Positions 1 through 7,197 are shown, counted from the stretch's first letter. The stretch is 18,766 bases of DNA from RYN-431 sp036388295 (GCA_036388295.1 DASVSC010000038.1:1-18766); one strand, 5' to 3'. Numbers and translations are program-made. Notes: generated by a model from the letters alone, not told the origin.

Positions 1-868
1 CGTCTAGGTCGACGAACGACCGGCCGAGGATGGCCTGGGCCTGCGTCGGGTCGGCGACGCGCACCTGTTCCAGCGGGCGGTCTTCGACCGATCCGAAGAC
101 CGGCCCGCGGCCGCCGATCAGCCGGCCGATCTGTTCGGCGACGCGGCGCACCGTCGTCAGCCGGCCGGTGCCGATGTCCACGGTCTGCCCTTCGAGTCCC
201 GGCGTGACACAGCAGCCGATCAGCGCCGCCGCGACGTCCGCGACGTGCACCCAGTCCACCGGCCGCACGCCACTGCTCAGCGCCGGCGGCTGACCGCCCA
301 GCAGCGACAGCGTGACGTACGGCACGAGCTTGCGTGTGTCGCTTTGGCCGGGCCCGTAGACCATGAACACGCGCGTCATCGTCACCGGCGTTCCGTACAG
401 GCGATAGAACATTTTCGCGTACAGCGACGCCGCCGCCTTCGATGCCGCGTAGGGCGACGACGGCGCTTCGTCCGCGGTCGCCGGCTCTTCGAGCGACCCG
501 GTCATCACGATCCGCCGGCAGGCCGTCCCGGTGACGGCGCGCAACAGGTTCACGGTCGCGTGCAGGTTGTTATCGAACGCCGGCCCCACGTGTGCCAGAT
601 CGCGTGACCCCATCACGTGACCGGCCAGGTGCAGCAAATAGTCGGGTCGAGCGGCGACCAGCAGCGCGTCGACCGCTGCGGGGTCGGCGAGGTTCGCCTG
701 GTGCCATTGACGAACGAACGGGCCGAACGGCGTCGCGCGGCGGGAGACGCCGTGTACGATCGCGTCGGCCTCGGCCAGCATCCGGCAGACGTGCCGGCCG
801 ATGAAGCCGCTCGCGCCGGTGACCAATACCGTCGCGTTCGAAAGGGATGTCCAGGATTCCGGCCGCAC
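1..868 (-). CDS. NAD-dependent epimerase/dehydratase (extended SDR), 3' end outside the window
   Basis: Predicted soluble NAD(P)-binding sugar-nucleotide epimerase or dehydratase of the extended short-chain dehydrogenase fold. The first 289 codons are present and the C-terminus is cut off by the window edge. The Rossmann glycine motif VTGASGFIGRH is at about residues 16-26. A TGSLEEP strand is near residue 123, and the catalytic YxxxK (YAASK) is at about residues 140-144. Later PVDWVHVADVA and VDIGTG match the substrate-domain strands of UDP-glucose/GDP-mannose epimerase relatives. The start is taken as GTG because an in-frame TAA lies 12 codons-bases upstream (876-878 region) and no ATG precedes the Rossmann motif. 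No Shine-Dalgarno is visible, but CATAAT lies 8 bases upstream of the GTG. The exact sugar substrate cannot be read from the sequence. It fits surface-polysaccharide synthesis, as does the DegT aminotransferase near 14 kb, but the two are not in one operon. Confidence 0.9.
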   Translation of the reverse strand, partial: MRPESWTSLSNATVLVTGASGFIGRHVCRMLAEADAIVHGVSRRATPFGPFVRQWHQANLADPAAVDALLVAARPDYLLHLAGHVMGSRDLAHVGPAFDNNLHATVNLLRAVTGTACRRIVMTGSLEEPATADEAPSSPYAASKAAASLYAKMFYRLYGTPVTMTRVFMVYGPGQSDTRKLVPYVTLSLLGGQPPALSSGVRPVDWVHVADVAAALIGCCVTPGLEGQTVDIGTGRLTTVRRVAEQIGRLIGGRGPVFGSVEDRPLEQVRVADPTQAQAILGRSFVDLD

Positions 869-1162
869 CGACTGCCATTATGCCCGCGCCAGGCCCGGCG
901 GGCTGTTCGTCTGATAAGAAAAGTCGCACCTCACGACGGCCGCCCCGCCGAACAAAGCCGGCGACCGTGCCGACCCCGTCAGTTCGCCCCGTCTGACACC
1001 GCATGGCCCTGAGGCCGGGGCCGCCGATCAACGGCTTGCTCGCCCGTCACCCGGCCATACGAACGATCGTCCGCTGAAGTTGCCGACACAGCCGCGTCAT
1101 GCGCGGCAGGTCGTCAATGACCCAGTTCGTATGCCGAGCGCAGTAGTGGCGTGTCAATTCGG
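869..1162. other. Divergent intergenic region without a convincing gene
   Basis: About 300 bases between the divergent epimerase and DUF4258 genes. It should contain the regulatory sequences for both. A minus-strand open frame (1047-1232, 61 codons) runs through it and over the start of the plus-strand gene. It has no visible ribosome binding site and no recognised domain, so I do not call it a gene, although a decayed gene end cannot be excluded. No strong palindrome or RNA gene was seen. Confidence 0.5.
877..882 (-). promoter_or_regulatory. -10 box (CATAAT) of the epimerase gene, leaderless type
   Basis: CATAAT (5 of 6 to TATAAT) ends 8 bases before the GTG at 868. Initiation about 7 bases downstream would put the mRNA 5' end at or next to the start codon. 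No clear -35 hexamer is visible. The inference gains weight because the divergent gene at 1177 has the same 8-base spacing. Confidence 0.45.
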
Positions 1163-1168
1163 TATAAT
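1163..1168 (+). promoter_or_regulatory. Perfect -10 box (TATAAT) for the DUF4258 pair
   Basis: A perfect TATAAT with only 8 bases between it and the GTG start at 1177. Standard initiation 6-8 bases downstream of the -10 box would start the transcript at about 1174-1177, leaving no room for a Shine-Dalgarno. No good -35 hexamer is present at 16-18 bases. Confidence 0.65.
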
Positions 1169-1176
1169 CCGAGTTC

Positions 1177-1470
1177 GTGAGCCGTCTTTGGCAAGCCATC
1201 CGGGATGCGATCGTCGAAGAACGATATCTCATCAGCTTTCACGCGGATGAACGCTGTGAAGAACGCGGCATGAGTTCGTGGCAGCTTGCTGCGGAAGTCG
1301 AAGCCGCTGAACTTTGGCGGGAACGGCCGAGCAGCCAGCCACACGCGTCCGTGATCCTGCGACAAGCGTTGGCGAGCGGCGAAGCCGTCTTCGCCATTTG
1401 GGCATGGCTGCCGATCGAAAGCAAAGCCCTGCTGGTGACGGTATACTTTGAAACGCCGGACGACGCATGA
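1177..1470 (+). CDS. DUF4258 family protein, toxin-like
   Basis: A 97-residue protein matching the general pattern of the DUF4258 family. It has an N-terminal helix, then SFHADERCEERGM at about residues 20-32 (the family's conserved His and the Arg-rich helix), and a C-terminal strand LLVTVYFETP at about residues 85-94. DUF4258 proteins are small and often sit in two-gene cassettes with the look of toxin-antitoxin modules. Here the 71-residue partner overlaps by ATGA. The usual partner is a YgiT-like zinc-finger protein, and the partner here has no cysteine pairs of that kind. The GTG start is chosen because a perfect -10 box ends 8 bases before it. Toxin activity is inferred from context, not shown. 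Confidence 0.75.
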   Translation: MSRLWQAIRDAIVEERYLISFHADERCEERGMSSWQLAAEVEAAELWRERPSSQPHASVILRQALASGEAVFAIWAWLPIESKALLVTVYFETPDDA

Positions 1471-1682
1471 CCAAACGCGAAACCCGAAAACGCTGGGTCC
1501 AACGTGGCCGCTATGCGGTGGAAGTCGACGTCGAAGTCGTCTTCCCAGCCGACGCGCCCGAACAAGCGTGCATCGAACCCAAGACGGCCAAGTTCCTGCA
1601 CGAAGTGGCCAGGCACGCGTCGGAAGGTGACGTGGCTTGGTTACGCACGGTCGGACGCGTTTTCGAAGCCGTAGCGATTTAA
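1467..1682 (+). CDS. Small protein, putative partner of the DUF4258 protein
   Basis: A 71-residue protein whose ATG overlaps the stop of the DUF4258 gene (ATGA at 1467-1470), so the two are almost certainly co-transcribed and translationally coupled. The N-terminus is basic (TKRETRKRWVQRGRY). The middle has alternating strand-like valines (VEVDVEVVFPAD), and the rest is helical (TAKFLHEVARHASEGDVAWL). It has a single Cys and no zinc-finger pattern, helix-turn-helix or membrane segment that I recognise. By position it would be the antitoxin or accessory protein of the pair. I do not recognise the family. Confidence 0.7.
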   Translation: MTKRETRKRWVQRGRYAVEVDVEVVFPADAPEQACIEPKTAKFLHEVARHASEGDVAWLRTVGRVFEAVAI

Positions 1683-1716
1683 CGGCACAAATCGCCGCAG
1701 AGGACGATTCATATAA

Positions 1717-1787
1717 CCCTCAGCACGAGGGCCAACGTGATCCGCGCTTAACGCAACGCCGTTGATCGGCCGGAAGACGCTCCGGCC
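1717..1787. terminator. Candidate bidirectional terminator region between convergent genes
   Basis: Two perfect short hairpins lie between the convergent genes ending at 1682 and 1830. The first is CCCTC-agcac-GAGGG at 1717-1731. The second is GGCCGGA-agacgc-TCCGGCC at 1768-1787. Neither is followed by a clear T-run, so intrinsic termination is plausible but unproven. Confidence 0.35.
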
Positions 1788-1829
1788 TGAGGTGCCCCGA
1801 CGCCGGGACCGGTCCACGGCCGCGCGTGG

Positions 1830-2204
1830 TTATGCCGCAGGCTGTGGCGGTAAAGTATTCTGGGCTTTGCGTGCGTAAGCCGATGCGTGTCGCGCATGAC
1901 TTGCGACGTGCGCCGTGGCCGCCGCATGGCCGGCAGCACGCGCTGCCGCGCAAGCTGCGGGACAACCCGCTTCCCGGGCAGCCGCGTGGGCCGCGAAGGC
2001 GGCCTGACGCGCTTCGGTCATTCTGATTTCACCACGGACCCACGCCCGAGCCGCATCGATCGCTTGCCGTGGTCGCCGATCACCGGGATGCGCCGATTCG
2101 AAGTGCGGAAGTACGCGTTCCGCACAGTCCGCCGCCGACAACGCCGCCGCGTGATGTTCGGCGATGGTGCCTGCCGAAGTCGTGTGGGTCGCCTTCTGCG
2201 GCAT
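1830..2204 (-). CDS. Imm-5-like putative immunity protein
   Basis: A 124-residue, alanine- and histidine-rich, all-helical protein. CAERVLPHFESAHPGDRRPR (residues 27-46), the following IDAARAWVRGE helix (about 49-59), and the repeated AAR/AAH/HAAATAHVASHARHA helices (about 68-108) match the putative immunity protein / Imm-5-like family. Family members are named by their presence in polymorphic-toxin loci, but many occur alone and their real role is unknown. The ATG follows the thrS stop by only 3 bases (TAG GTT ATG), so translation probably depends on terminating thrS ribosomes. No toxin gene is adjacent. Confidence 0.75.
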   Translation of the reverse strand: MPQKATHTTSAGTIAEHHAAALSAADCAERVLPHFESAHPGDRRPRQAIDAARAWVRGEIRMTEARQAAFAAHAAAREAGCPAACAAARAAGHAAATAHVASHARHASAYARKAQNTLPPQPAA

Positions 2205-2207
2205 AAC

Positions 2208-4250
2208 CTAGGCTGATGCCGTTTGCGTCGGGTGCCACTTGGCTTCGACTTTCGCCACCGCCGCGGCGACGAAGTCAGCGATCGTCAGCGTCCCCTTGAG
2301 CGCATCGGCTGCGTCGAAGTACGGCCGTACGCTCACCGTACCGGTTTCAATTTCCTTTTCGCCCACCGTCAGCAACAGCGGCGTTTTGGCCATCAGGGCG
2401 GTGCGGATTTTGCTGCCGATTTTGTCGCCGCTGTTGTGGAGTTCGACACGCAAGTTCGCGTCCTTCAACTGCTGCGTGACCTTCGCGGCGTACTCGTCTG
2501 CCTTTTCGCTGACCGTTAAAACAGCGACTTGCACCGGGGCCAGCCAGAGCGGGAACGCGCCGGCGAAGTGTTCGGTCAGCACGCCGATGAAGCGTTCCAT
2601 GCTGCCGAACGGCGCGCGGTGGATCATCACCGGGCGGTGCGGGTGGTTGTCCGCGCCGACGTAGTGCAAATCGAACCGCTGCGGCAGCTGGTAATCGACC
2701 TGCACCGTGCCGAGCTGCCATTCGCGGCCGATGACGTCGCGGACGACGAAGTCGATCTTCGGCCCGTAAAACGCGGCCTCGCCGGGCTCTTTGGTGAACG
2801 GCACGCCGAGTGTTTCCGCGGCGGCAATGCAGGCGGCTTCGGCGGCATCCCATTGGCTGGCGTCGCCGACGAACTTATTCGAATCAGGGTCGCGCAAGCC
2901 GACGCGCACGCGGTAATCGTTCATGCCGAGCGTGCTGAGCACGATCTTGACCAGTTCCAGGCAGCCGCTCACTTCCGCGGCCACTTGTTCGGGCGTACAG
3001 AACAGGTGCGCGTCGTCCTGCGTGAAGCCGCGCACGCGGGTCATGCCGCCGAGTTCACCGCTTTTTTCCCAGCGGTACACCGTGCCGAACTCGGCGTAGC
3101 GGATGGGCAAGTCGCGGTAGCTGCGCTGCTCGCTGGCGTAGATGCGGATGTGCATCGGGCAGTTCATCGGCTTGAGCAGGTAGCCGTCGATGTCGCCCTT
3201 TTCCATCAGGTTCGACAAATCGCCGCAAGTGCATTTTTCCTCGGCCAGCTTGGCAACAAAATCACGGTCCACCAGGGGCGGGAACTGGCTCTCGCGGTAG
3301 TACGGGAAGTGGCCGCTGGTCTTGTACAAATCCAGCCGGCTGATGTGGGGCGTGAAGACCTGGCTATAGCCTTGGCGCTTCAGGTGATGGCCGATGAAGT
3401 TCTGCAGTTCCTGACGGACGATCGCCCCCTTGGGCTTCCAGAGCACCAGGCCTTGGCCGACCTGATCGTCGATGGTGTAGAGGCCCATCGCCGGGCCGAT
3501 GACGCGGTGGTCGCGCTTCTTGGCCTCGTCGAGCATTTTCTGGTGCTGGTCGAGCTGCTTCTTGTCGAAGAACGCGGTGCCGTAGATGCGGGTGAGCTGT
3601 TCGCGGGCCTGATCGCCCCGCCAGTACGCGCCGGCGATGCTCATCAGCTTGAACGCTTTGATCTTGCCGGTGCTTGGGATGTGCGGGCCGCGGCAGAGGT
3701 CGAGGAAATCGCCCTGCTCGTACAGGCTGACGCTGGTTTCGCCGCTTTTTTCCAGATCATCGATCAGCTCTTTCTTGAACCGCTGATTGCGGCCGGCGAG
3801 GCGCTGGCGCGCGTCTTCCGGCTGCACGTCTTCGCGGCCGAACTTGAAGTCGGCGGCGATAATCGCCTCCATCTCCTTTTCGATCTTCGGCAAGTCGTCC
3901 TGCGTCACCTTCACGCCGGCGGGGAACTCGAAGTCGTAGAAAAAGCCGTTGTCGATGACCGGGCCGATGGTGTACTGCAACCCGTCGCCGTACAGGCGGC
4001 GCAGCGCCTGCGCCAGCACGTGCGCCGTGCTGTGGCGCAGGACGGCCAGTCCTTCCGGGTCTTTTTCGGTCACGATGCTGACGCTGTGTTCGCCCGTCAG
4101 CGGGTGCGACAGGTCGACGAGCTTGCCGTCGACGCGGCCGACGATGGCCGCCTTGGCCAGGCCGCGGCCAATGCTTTCGGCCAGTTGGTAAACGGTGCTG
4201 CCGTCGGGGAGTTCGCGTTTGCTGCCGTCGGGGAGGATTGCGGTGGCCAT
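2208..4250 (-). CDS. thrS: Threonine--tRNA ligase
   Basis: Class II cytoplasmic aminoacyl-tRNA synthetase that charges tRNA(Thr) with threonine and edits mischarged serine. At 680 residues it is somewhat longer than the 642 of E. coli ThrRS. The N-terminal TGS domain is at about 1-62. The editing domain carries H73, H77 (RHSTAH), C186 and H190 (CRGPH). The catalytic domain is at about 245-560, with motif 2 at TRVRGFTQDD and motif 3 at HRAPFGSMERF. Zinc ligands by family alignment are C364, H415 and H544. The anticodon-binding domain is at about 570-670. Compared with E. coli there is an insertion at about 322-357 that includes CTCG (340-343). The start ATG begins the TGS domain. There is no Shine-Dalgarno, and a weak promoter sits very close. 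The Imm-5-like gene follows immediately. Confidence 0.98.
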   Translation of the reverse strand: MATAILPDGSKRELPDGSTVYQLAESIGRGLAKAAIVGRVDGKLVDLSHPLTGEHSVSIVTEKDPEGLAVLRHSTAHVLAQALRRLYGDGLQYTIGPVIDNGFFYDFEFPAGVKVTQDDLPKIEKEMEAIIAADFKFGREDVQPEDARQRLAGRNQRFKKELIDDLEKSGETSVSLYEQGDFLDLCRGPHIPSTGKIKAFKLMSIAGAYWRGDQAREQLTRIYGTAFFDKKQLDQHQKMLDEAKKRDHRVIGPAMGLYTIDDQVGQGLVLWKPKGAIVRQELQNFIGHHLKRQGYSQVFTPHISRLDLYKTSGHFPYYRESQFPPLVDRDFVAKLAEEKCTCGDLSNLMEKGDIDGYLLKPMNCPMHIRIYASEQRSYRDLPIRYAEFGTVYRWEKSGELGGMTRVRGFTQDDAHLFCTPEQVAAEVSGCLELVKIVLSTLGMNDYRVRVGLRDPDSNKFVGDASQWDAAEAACIAAAETLGVPFTKEPGEAAFYGPKIDFVVRDVIGREWQLGTVQVDYQLPQRFDLHYVGADNHPHRPVMIHRAPFGSMERFIGVLTEHFAGAFPLWLAPVQVAVLTVSEKADEYAAKVTQQLKDANLRVELHNSGDKIGSKIRTALMAKTPLLLTVGEKEIETGTVSVRPYFDAADALKGTLTIADFVAAAVAKVEAKWHPTQTASA

Positions 4251-4262
4251 AGGAGGCGTTGA

Positions 4263-4290
4263 ATTGTCCGCGGCCGCGGGCGGACTGCAA
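4263..4290 (-). promoter_or_regulatory. Candidate thrS promoter
   Basis: Reading the minus strand, TTGCAG (4290-4285) and GACAAT (4268-4263) are separated by 16 bases. Each matches 4-5 positions of the sigma-70 consensus. Only 12 bases separate the -10 from the thrS ATG, so the untranslated leader would be about 5 bases. No T-box leader is possible with this start site. Confidence 0.4.
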
Positions 4291-4431
4291 GAGCACGGGT
4301 CAAACCGGCGTAGGAGGATGAGAACGTGATGTCCCTGTATGACGTCTCACACCTGTGTCTGGGACTTCATAGGACGATAGACGCTCTCGCTTAATCGTTC
4401 TATGTTAATCGTCAAAGTCGAGAGGACGCCG

Positions 4432-5256
4432 ATGATCGAAGCGCTTGAACGCCGCACGCACCTGAACGGGACGATTCGCGTCTTCACCGACGAGGAGACC
4501 ATCCGCATCGTCGGCGACCGAGCCAGCAATCGATTGATCCTTGAGCCGCCAGACGACGGCGACGGTCGTGCGCCAGGTCTGGCGATCCGGACGGACGGGG
4601 TGAGCGGGACGAGGCTGATCATCGACGGCAAGAACACTTCCAGCTTTATCGTCATTTCCGAAACGGACGGCCGGCCCATCACGATCGACTTGGGCGAGGG
4701 TGAGGACGAACTCAACATCGCCTCTGAAGTCATGTTCGGCCGCACGGACATCAGTATGGGGCCGGGTTAGGATCGCCTCCCGGTCGGGAACGCAGCCTTG
4801 TTCGCCAGCACGCACATCGACCTCGGCCCGGGCGACGACGCCGTCCGCACGAGCGGTCGGTTCGAGCGGCACACGATCGAAGGCGGGGACGGCGAAGACC
4901 GGATGACGTTCTTCGATGGCGTGATTTCGACCGGCAACGTCTCTCTCCTGCCGGGACCAGGCCGCGACCGGATCGATTTTGGTGCGTTCAGCACCAATAG
5001 CATCGACGGCAAGCTGCTGATCGTGGACCGCCAAGGCCCATTGAGCGTGACCGGCTCAGGCCTGTCGGTCGGCCGCGAGACGACCATCTCCACCGGCAAC
5101 TCCATTGACCGCATCACGCTCACGAACGCGCGGTTCGGGCGAAACGTGTACATCGACACGCGGGGCGGCAACGACGTGATCACCTTCACCGGATCGAGGT
5201 TCCGACGGGAGCGTTTCATCTGGCCGGGCGAGGGCGACGACGACGTCATCGAGTAG
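4432..5256 (+). pseudogene. LEPR-XLL-type repeat protein, broken by an in-frame TAG
   Basis: The N-terminal IEALERRTHLNG resembles the LEPR-XLL motif of planctomycete surface or secreted proteins. It is followed by strand-rich coils each holding a GxGxD-like turn (DLGEGEDEL, SMGPG, DLGPGDDAV, EGGDGEDRM, LPGPGRDRI, WPGEGDDDV), which suggests a right-handed beta-helix. The start ATG at 4432 is preceded by AGAGGA at 5-base spacing. An upstream in-frame ATG at 4402 lacks such a site. The frame is interrupted by TAG at 4768-4770 (GGT TAG GAT) and continues in the same frame for 162 more codons. The intact paralogue at 6166 reads through this point (MGPGNDFF). Without the stop the product would be 274 residues. 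The function is unknown; a cell-surface role is inferred. Readthrough or a sequencing error cannot be excluded. Confidence 0.75.
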
Positions 5257-5283
5257 GTGATCGACTTCTTTTCGCGTTGGTCT

Positions 5284-5442
5284 TCATACCAGCGGTCCTT
5301 CCTCCCAGAAGTCGCCCGAATCTTTTCCGCCGACGAGTTCGTCGTCCTCCTCCTGGCCGTAAGCGTCGTTGTTCCCGCCATCGCCTACGATGTAGAAGTA
5401 GTCGATGCCGCCGTTGTCGCCAGCGATGATTCGTTTGCGCAT
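5284..5442 (-). pseudogene. Inverted C-terminal fragment of an RTX-like calcium-binding protein
   Basis: The minus strand between two plus-strand genes reads as a 52-codon frame. It contains IIAGDNGGIDYFYIVGDGG and EEDDELVGGKDSGDFWEEG before a TGA at 5286-5284. The Gly-Asp-rich turns and aromatic tail resemble the C-terminus of the neighbouring RTX gene, which ends in YDSDDYWLE. No ribosome binding site is visible. The simplest reading is a fragment of a second RTX gene left here in inverted orientation. The overlapping plus-strand frame (5257-5511) has no recognisable content. Confidence 0.45.
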
Positions 5443-6052
5443 TGGACTGCAGGACGAGTTCAAGGCGATCCTGAACGGCGTGTCGACAACCTCCGGTACT
5501 CCGATACGTAACCCGAACTATGCCCCGCCGACGTTCGAGTACCGCGACTTATACAAGAGCCACACCGGAATCCTTGTCCGAGGCGGAACGACTGGCAACA
5601 ACACGATCTCCCTCAACGACAGTTCCGCCATCGGCGTGCCGCCCGATTACACGGACACGGTCAATCTGAGTTCCTTCGACGTCAACGGGTATGATGGTAA
5701 CGACGACATCCGAGTCTCGACCAGCAAACCGGTCCGCATCGACGGCGGCGTAGGCGCCGATTACATCGTCGGCGGCAACGGCCGCGACACGATCAACGGT
5801 GCTGGCGGGAACGACAGCGTGTTTGGCGGCTACGGCACTGACATCATCAACGGCGACAGCGGGGATGATGAACTCCGCGGCGAATGGGACAGCGACACTA
5901 TCACAGGTGGTTCCGGGGCGGACCTCATGCGTGGTGGTTTGGGCGACGACAGATTCTACTTCGGCGGCGACGGCTCGATCGATCGCGTCTATGGCGAGGA
6001 CGGCACGGATTATCGCCTGAGCTACGACTCGGATGACTATTGGCTGGAGTGA
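5426..6052 (+). CDS. RTX-type calcium-binding repeat protein, possibly 5'-truncated
   Basis: A 208-residue acidic protein. From about residue 107 it carries about nine tandem RTX nonapeptides of the form GGxGxDxhx, for example GGNGRDTIN, GGYGTDIIN, GGSGADLMR and GGLGDDRFY. In the RTX family these bind Ca2+ and fold as a parallel beta-roll, usually in exported proteins. Residues 1-100 are strand-rich with no recognised domain, no signal peptide and no LEPR-XLL motif. The start is uncertain: ATG 5426 and ATG 5405 are both in frame and neither has a good ribosome binding site. The 5' end overlaps the inverted RTX fragment on the other strand. Together these suggest the gene lost its original N-terminus in a rearrangement. 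Confidence 0.7.
   Translation: MIRLRIGLQDEFKAILNGVSTTSGTPIRNPNYAPPTFEYRDLYKSHTGILVRGGTTGNNTISLNDSSAIGVPPDYTDTVNLSSFDVNGYDGNDDIRVSTSKPVRIDGGVGADYIVGGNGRDTINGAGGNDSVFGGYGTDIINGDSGDDELRGEWDSDTITGGSGADLMRGGLGDDRFYFGGDGSIDRVYGEDGTDYRLSYDSDDYWLE
5744..6013 (+). repeat. Tandem 27-base RTX coding repeats
   Basis: Consecutive nonapeptide units starting at about residue 107 of the RTX gene, diverged at DNA level but regular at 27 bases. The late units degenerate (GEWDSDTIT, FGGDGSIDR). Confidence 0.7.
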
Positions 6053-6165
6053 TGTTCTCGGCAATGGGAGATCATCCCCACTCGATGGACGCTACAATCG
6101 CGCGTGAGTTAACCCGGCGTGCACGCCGCACGCCGTCATGTCTTACTTGCAAACCGAGGCCAACC

Positions 6166-6915
6166 ATGTTCGACACTCTGGAAAACCGCACGTTCTTCAA
6201 CGGCACCGTCCGCGTCACCATCGACGATGAGAGCATTCGCATGACCGGTGATCGGGCGGGCAATCTGGTCCGACTTGAAGCAGCCGACGGACGCGAAAAT
6301 TCTTCCCCGGCGTTCTTCGTCGTGCCTGAAGTGAACACGAGGCTTATCATCAACGGCGACGTGCGTTCGGTTTCCGGCGTGATCGCGCCCGAGGGTAGAC
6401 CGCTATTCATCGATCTCGGTTCGGGCGAAGACCGTTTAATCACTGGGTCTCGCCCGACGTTCGGTGAGACGACCATCGCCATGGGCCCCGGGAACGACTT
6501 CTTCGACTCCTACGCCACCTTCGATTCACTCACAGTGGACGGGGGCGATCACGACGACCGAATCATCATCCGGGGCGGCGTCGTTTCCACGGGAAACGTC
6601 GACCTGTTCCCCGGGGCGGGGCGTGACCAAGTTTTGTTCGCCTCACCGGCTGAGACGTTGATCGAGGGCAAACTGCTCATCCGGGACCGGCAAGGCCCGC
6701 TCACCGTCTCCGCGACGGGGCTCTTCGTGAAACGGGAAACGACCATCGCGACCGGCAACTCGATCGACCGGATCACGATCAACAATTCCCGCTTCGGGCG
6801 CTTCACGACCATCGACACGCGGGGTAACGACGACGTGATCGACGTCCGCGGCACAAGGTTCAGGCGGGGCCGAGACCTGTCGCCCGGTGAAGGCGACAAC
6901 ACCGTTGAAGAATGA
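6166..6915 (+). CDS. LEPR-XLL-type repeat protein, intact paralogue
   Basis: A 249-residue protein starting MFDTLENRTFFNGTVRV, a variant of the planctomycete LEPR-XLL N-terminal motif. It contains strand-turn units with GxGxD-like turns: DLGSGEDRL (83-91), AMGPGNDFF (105-113), DGGDHDDRI (125-133), FPGAGRDQV (148-156), DTRGNDDVI (217-225) and SPGEGDN (239-245). It is clearly homologous to the broken gene at 4432, sharing STGNV, EGKLLI, DRQGPL and TGNSIDRIT, but is one turn unit shorter in the middle. The start ATG 6166 has GAGG at 6-base spacing and matches the paralogue's start. TACAAT at 6093-6098 may be its -10 box. The beta-helix fold and surface location are inference. No membrane anchor or sorting signal is seen. 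Confidence 0.8.
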   Translation: MFDTLENRTFFNGTVRVTIDDESIRMTGDRAGNLVRLEAADGRENSSPAFFVVPEVNTRLIINGDVRSVSGVIAPEGRPLFIDLGSGEDRLITGSRPTFGETTIAMGPGNDFFDSYATFDSLTVDGGDHDDRIIIRGGVVSTGNVDLFPGAGRDQVLFASPAETLIEGKLLIRDRQGPLTVSATGLFVKRETTIATGNSIDRITINNSRFGRFTTIDTRGNDDVIDVRGTRFRRGRDLSPGEGDNTVEE

Positions 6916-6918
6916 AAC

Positions 6919-6963
6919 CCTTAGGAACGGAAAAGGGGACAGTCCCCGTTTTGCTTTCCTAGG
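6919..6963. terminator. Imperfect hairpin after the LEPR-XLL gene, possible terminator
   Basis: An inverted repeat runs from CCTTAGGAA to TTCCTAGG with the core AAAAGGGGAC-A-GTCCCCGTTTT (6931-6952). The T-run in the right arm plus the GC-rich stem is compatible with an intrinsic terminator for the gene ending at 6915. The layout also resembles dispersed palindromes elsewhere in the window. Confidence 0.45.
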
Positions 6964-6984
6964 CCGTACGGGTCATGGCGGCAG

Positions 6985-7014
6985 CACGGCCTTGCGTACA
7001 AGACCGTGGCACCC
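6985..7014. repeat. Degenerate copy of the CACGG..TTG/CAA..CCGTG palindrome
   Basis: CACGGCCTTG-CGTA-CAAGACCGTG followed by GCACCC, arms matching except one base. It is closely similar to the half-element GTACAAACCGTGGCACCC found near 13.2 kb, so it is a diverged member of the same family. Bases 7015-7197 contain no gene I can support and only a weak second echo of this repeat around 7023-7062. Confidence 0.5.
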
Positions 7015-7197
7015 GGCCACGACGTGCCAACGCTTCGGACTCAACACGAGCGTGCCCCACCCTTACTTTAAATGGGCATCGGGATCGACCGGTCACGTCG
7101 CGAACACGCGGTTTCGGCACGATGGCCCAGTCCGTTCGCCGCACGGGCGGCGCGGCGGACCGGCAGGAGATAGCCGTGACACGCGTGAGAGGCCAAC

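Noticed and set aside
1047..1232. 61-codon minus-strand frame upstream of the DUF4258 gene
   Set aside because: No ribosome binding site, no family, and it overlaps the plus-strand promoter and start. A decayed gene end remains possible.
2529..4262. 577-codon open frame on the plus strand
   Set aside because: It is the antisense shadow of thrS, which has every family motif. The translation is low-complexity and has no recognisable domain.
5257..5511. 84-codon plus-strand frame between the two repeat genes
   Set aside because: Hydrophobic low-information translation. The opposite strand reads as an RTX-like fragment, which explains the open frame.
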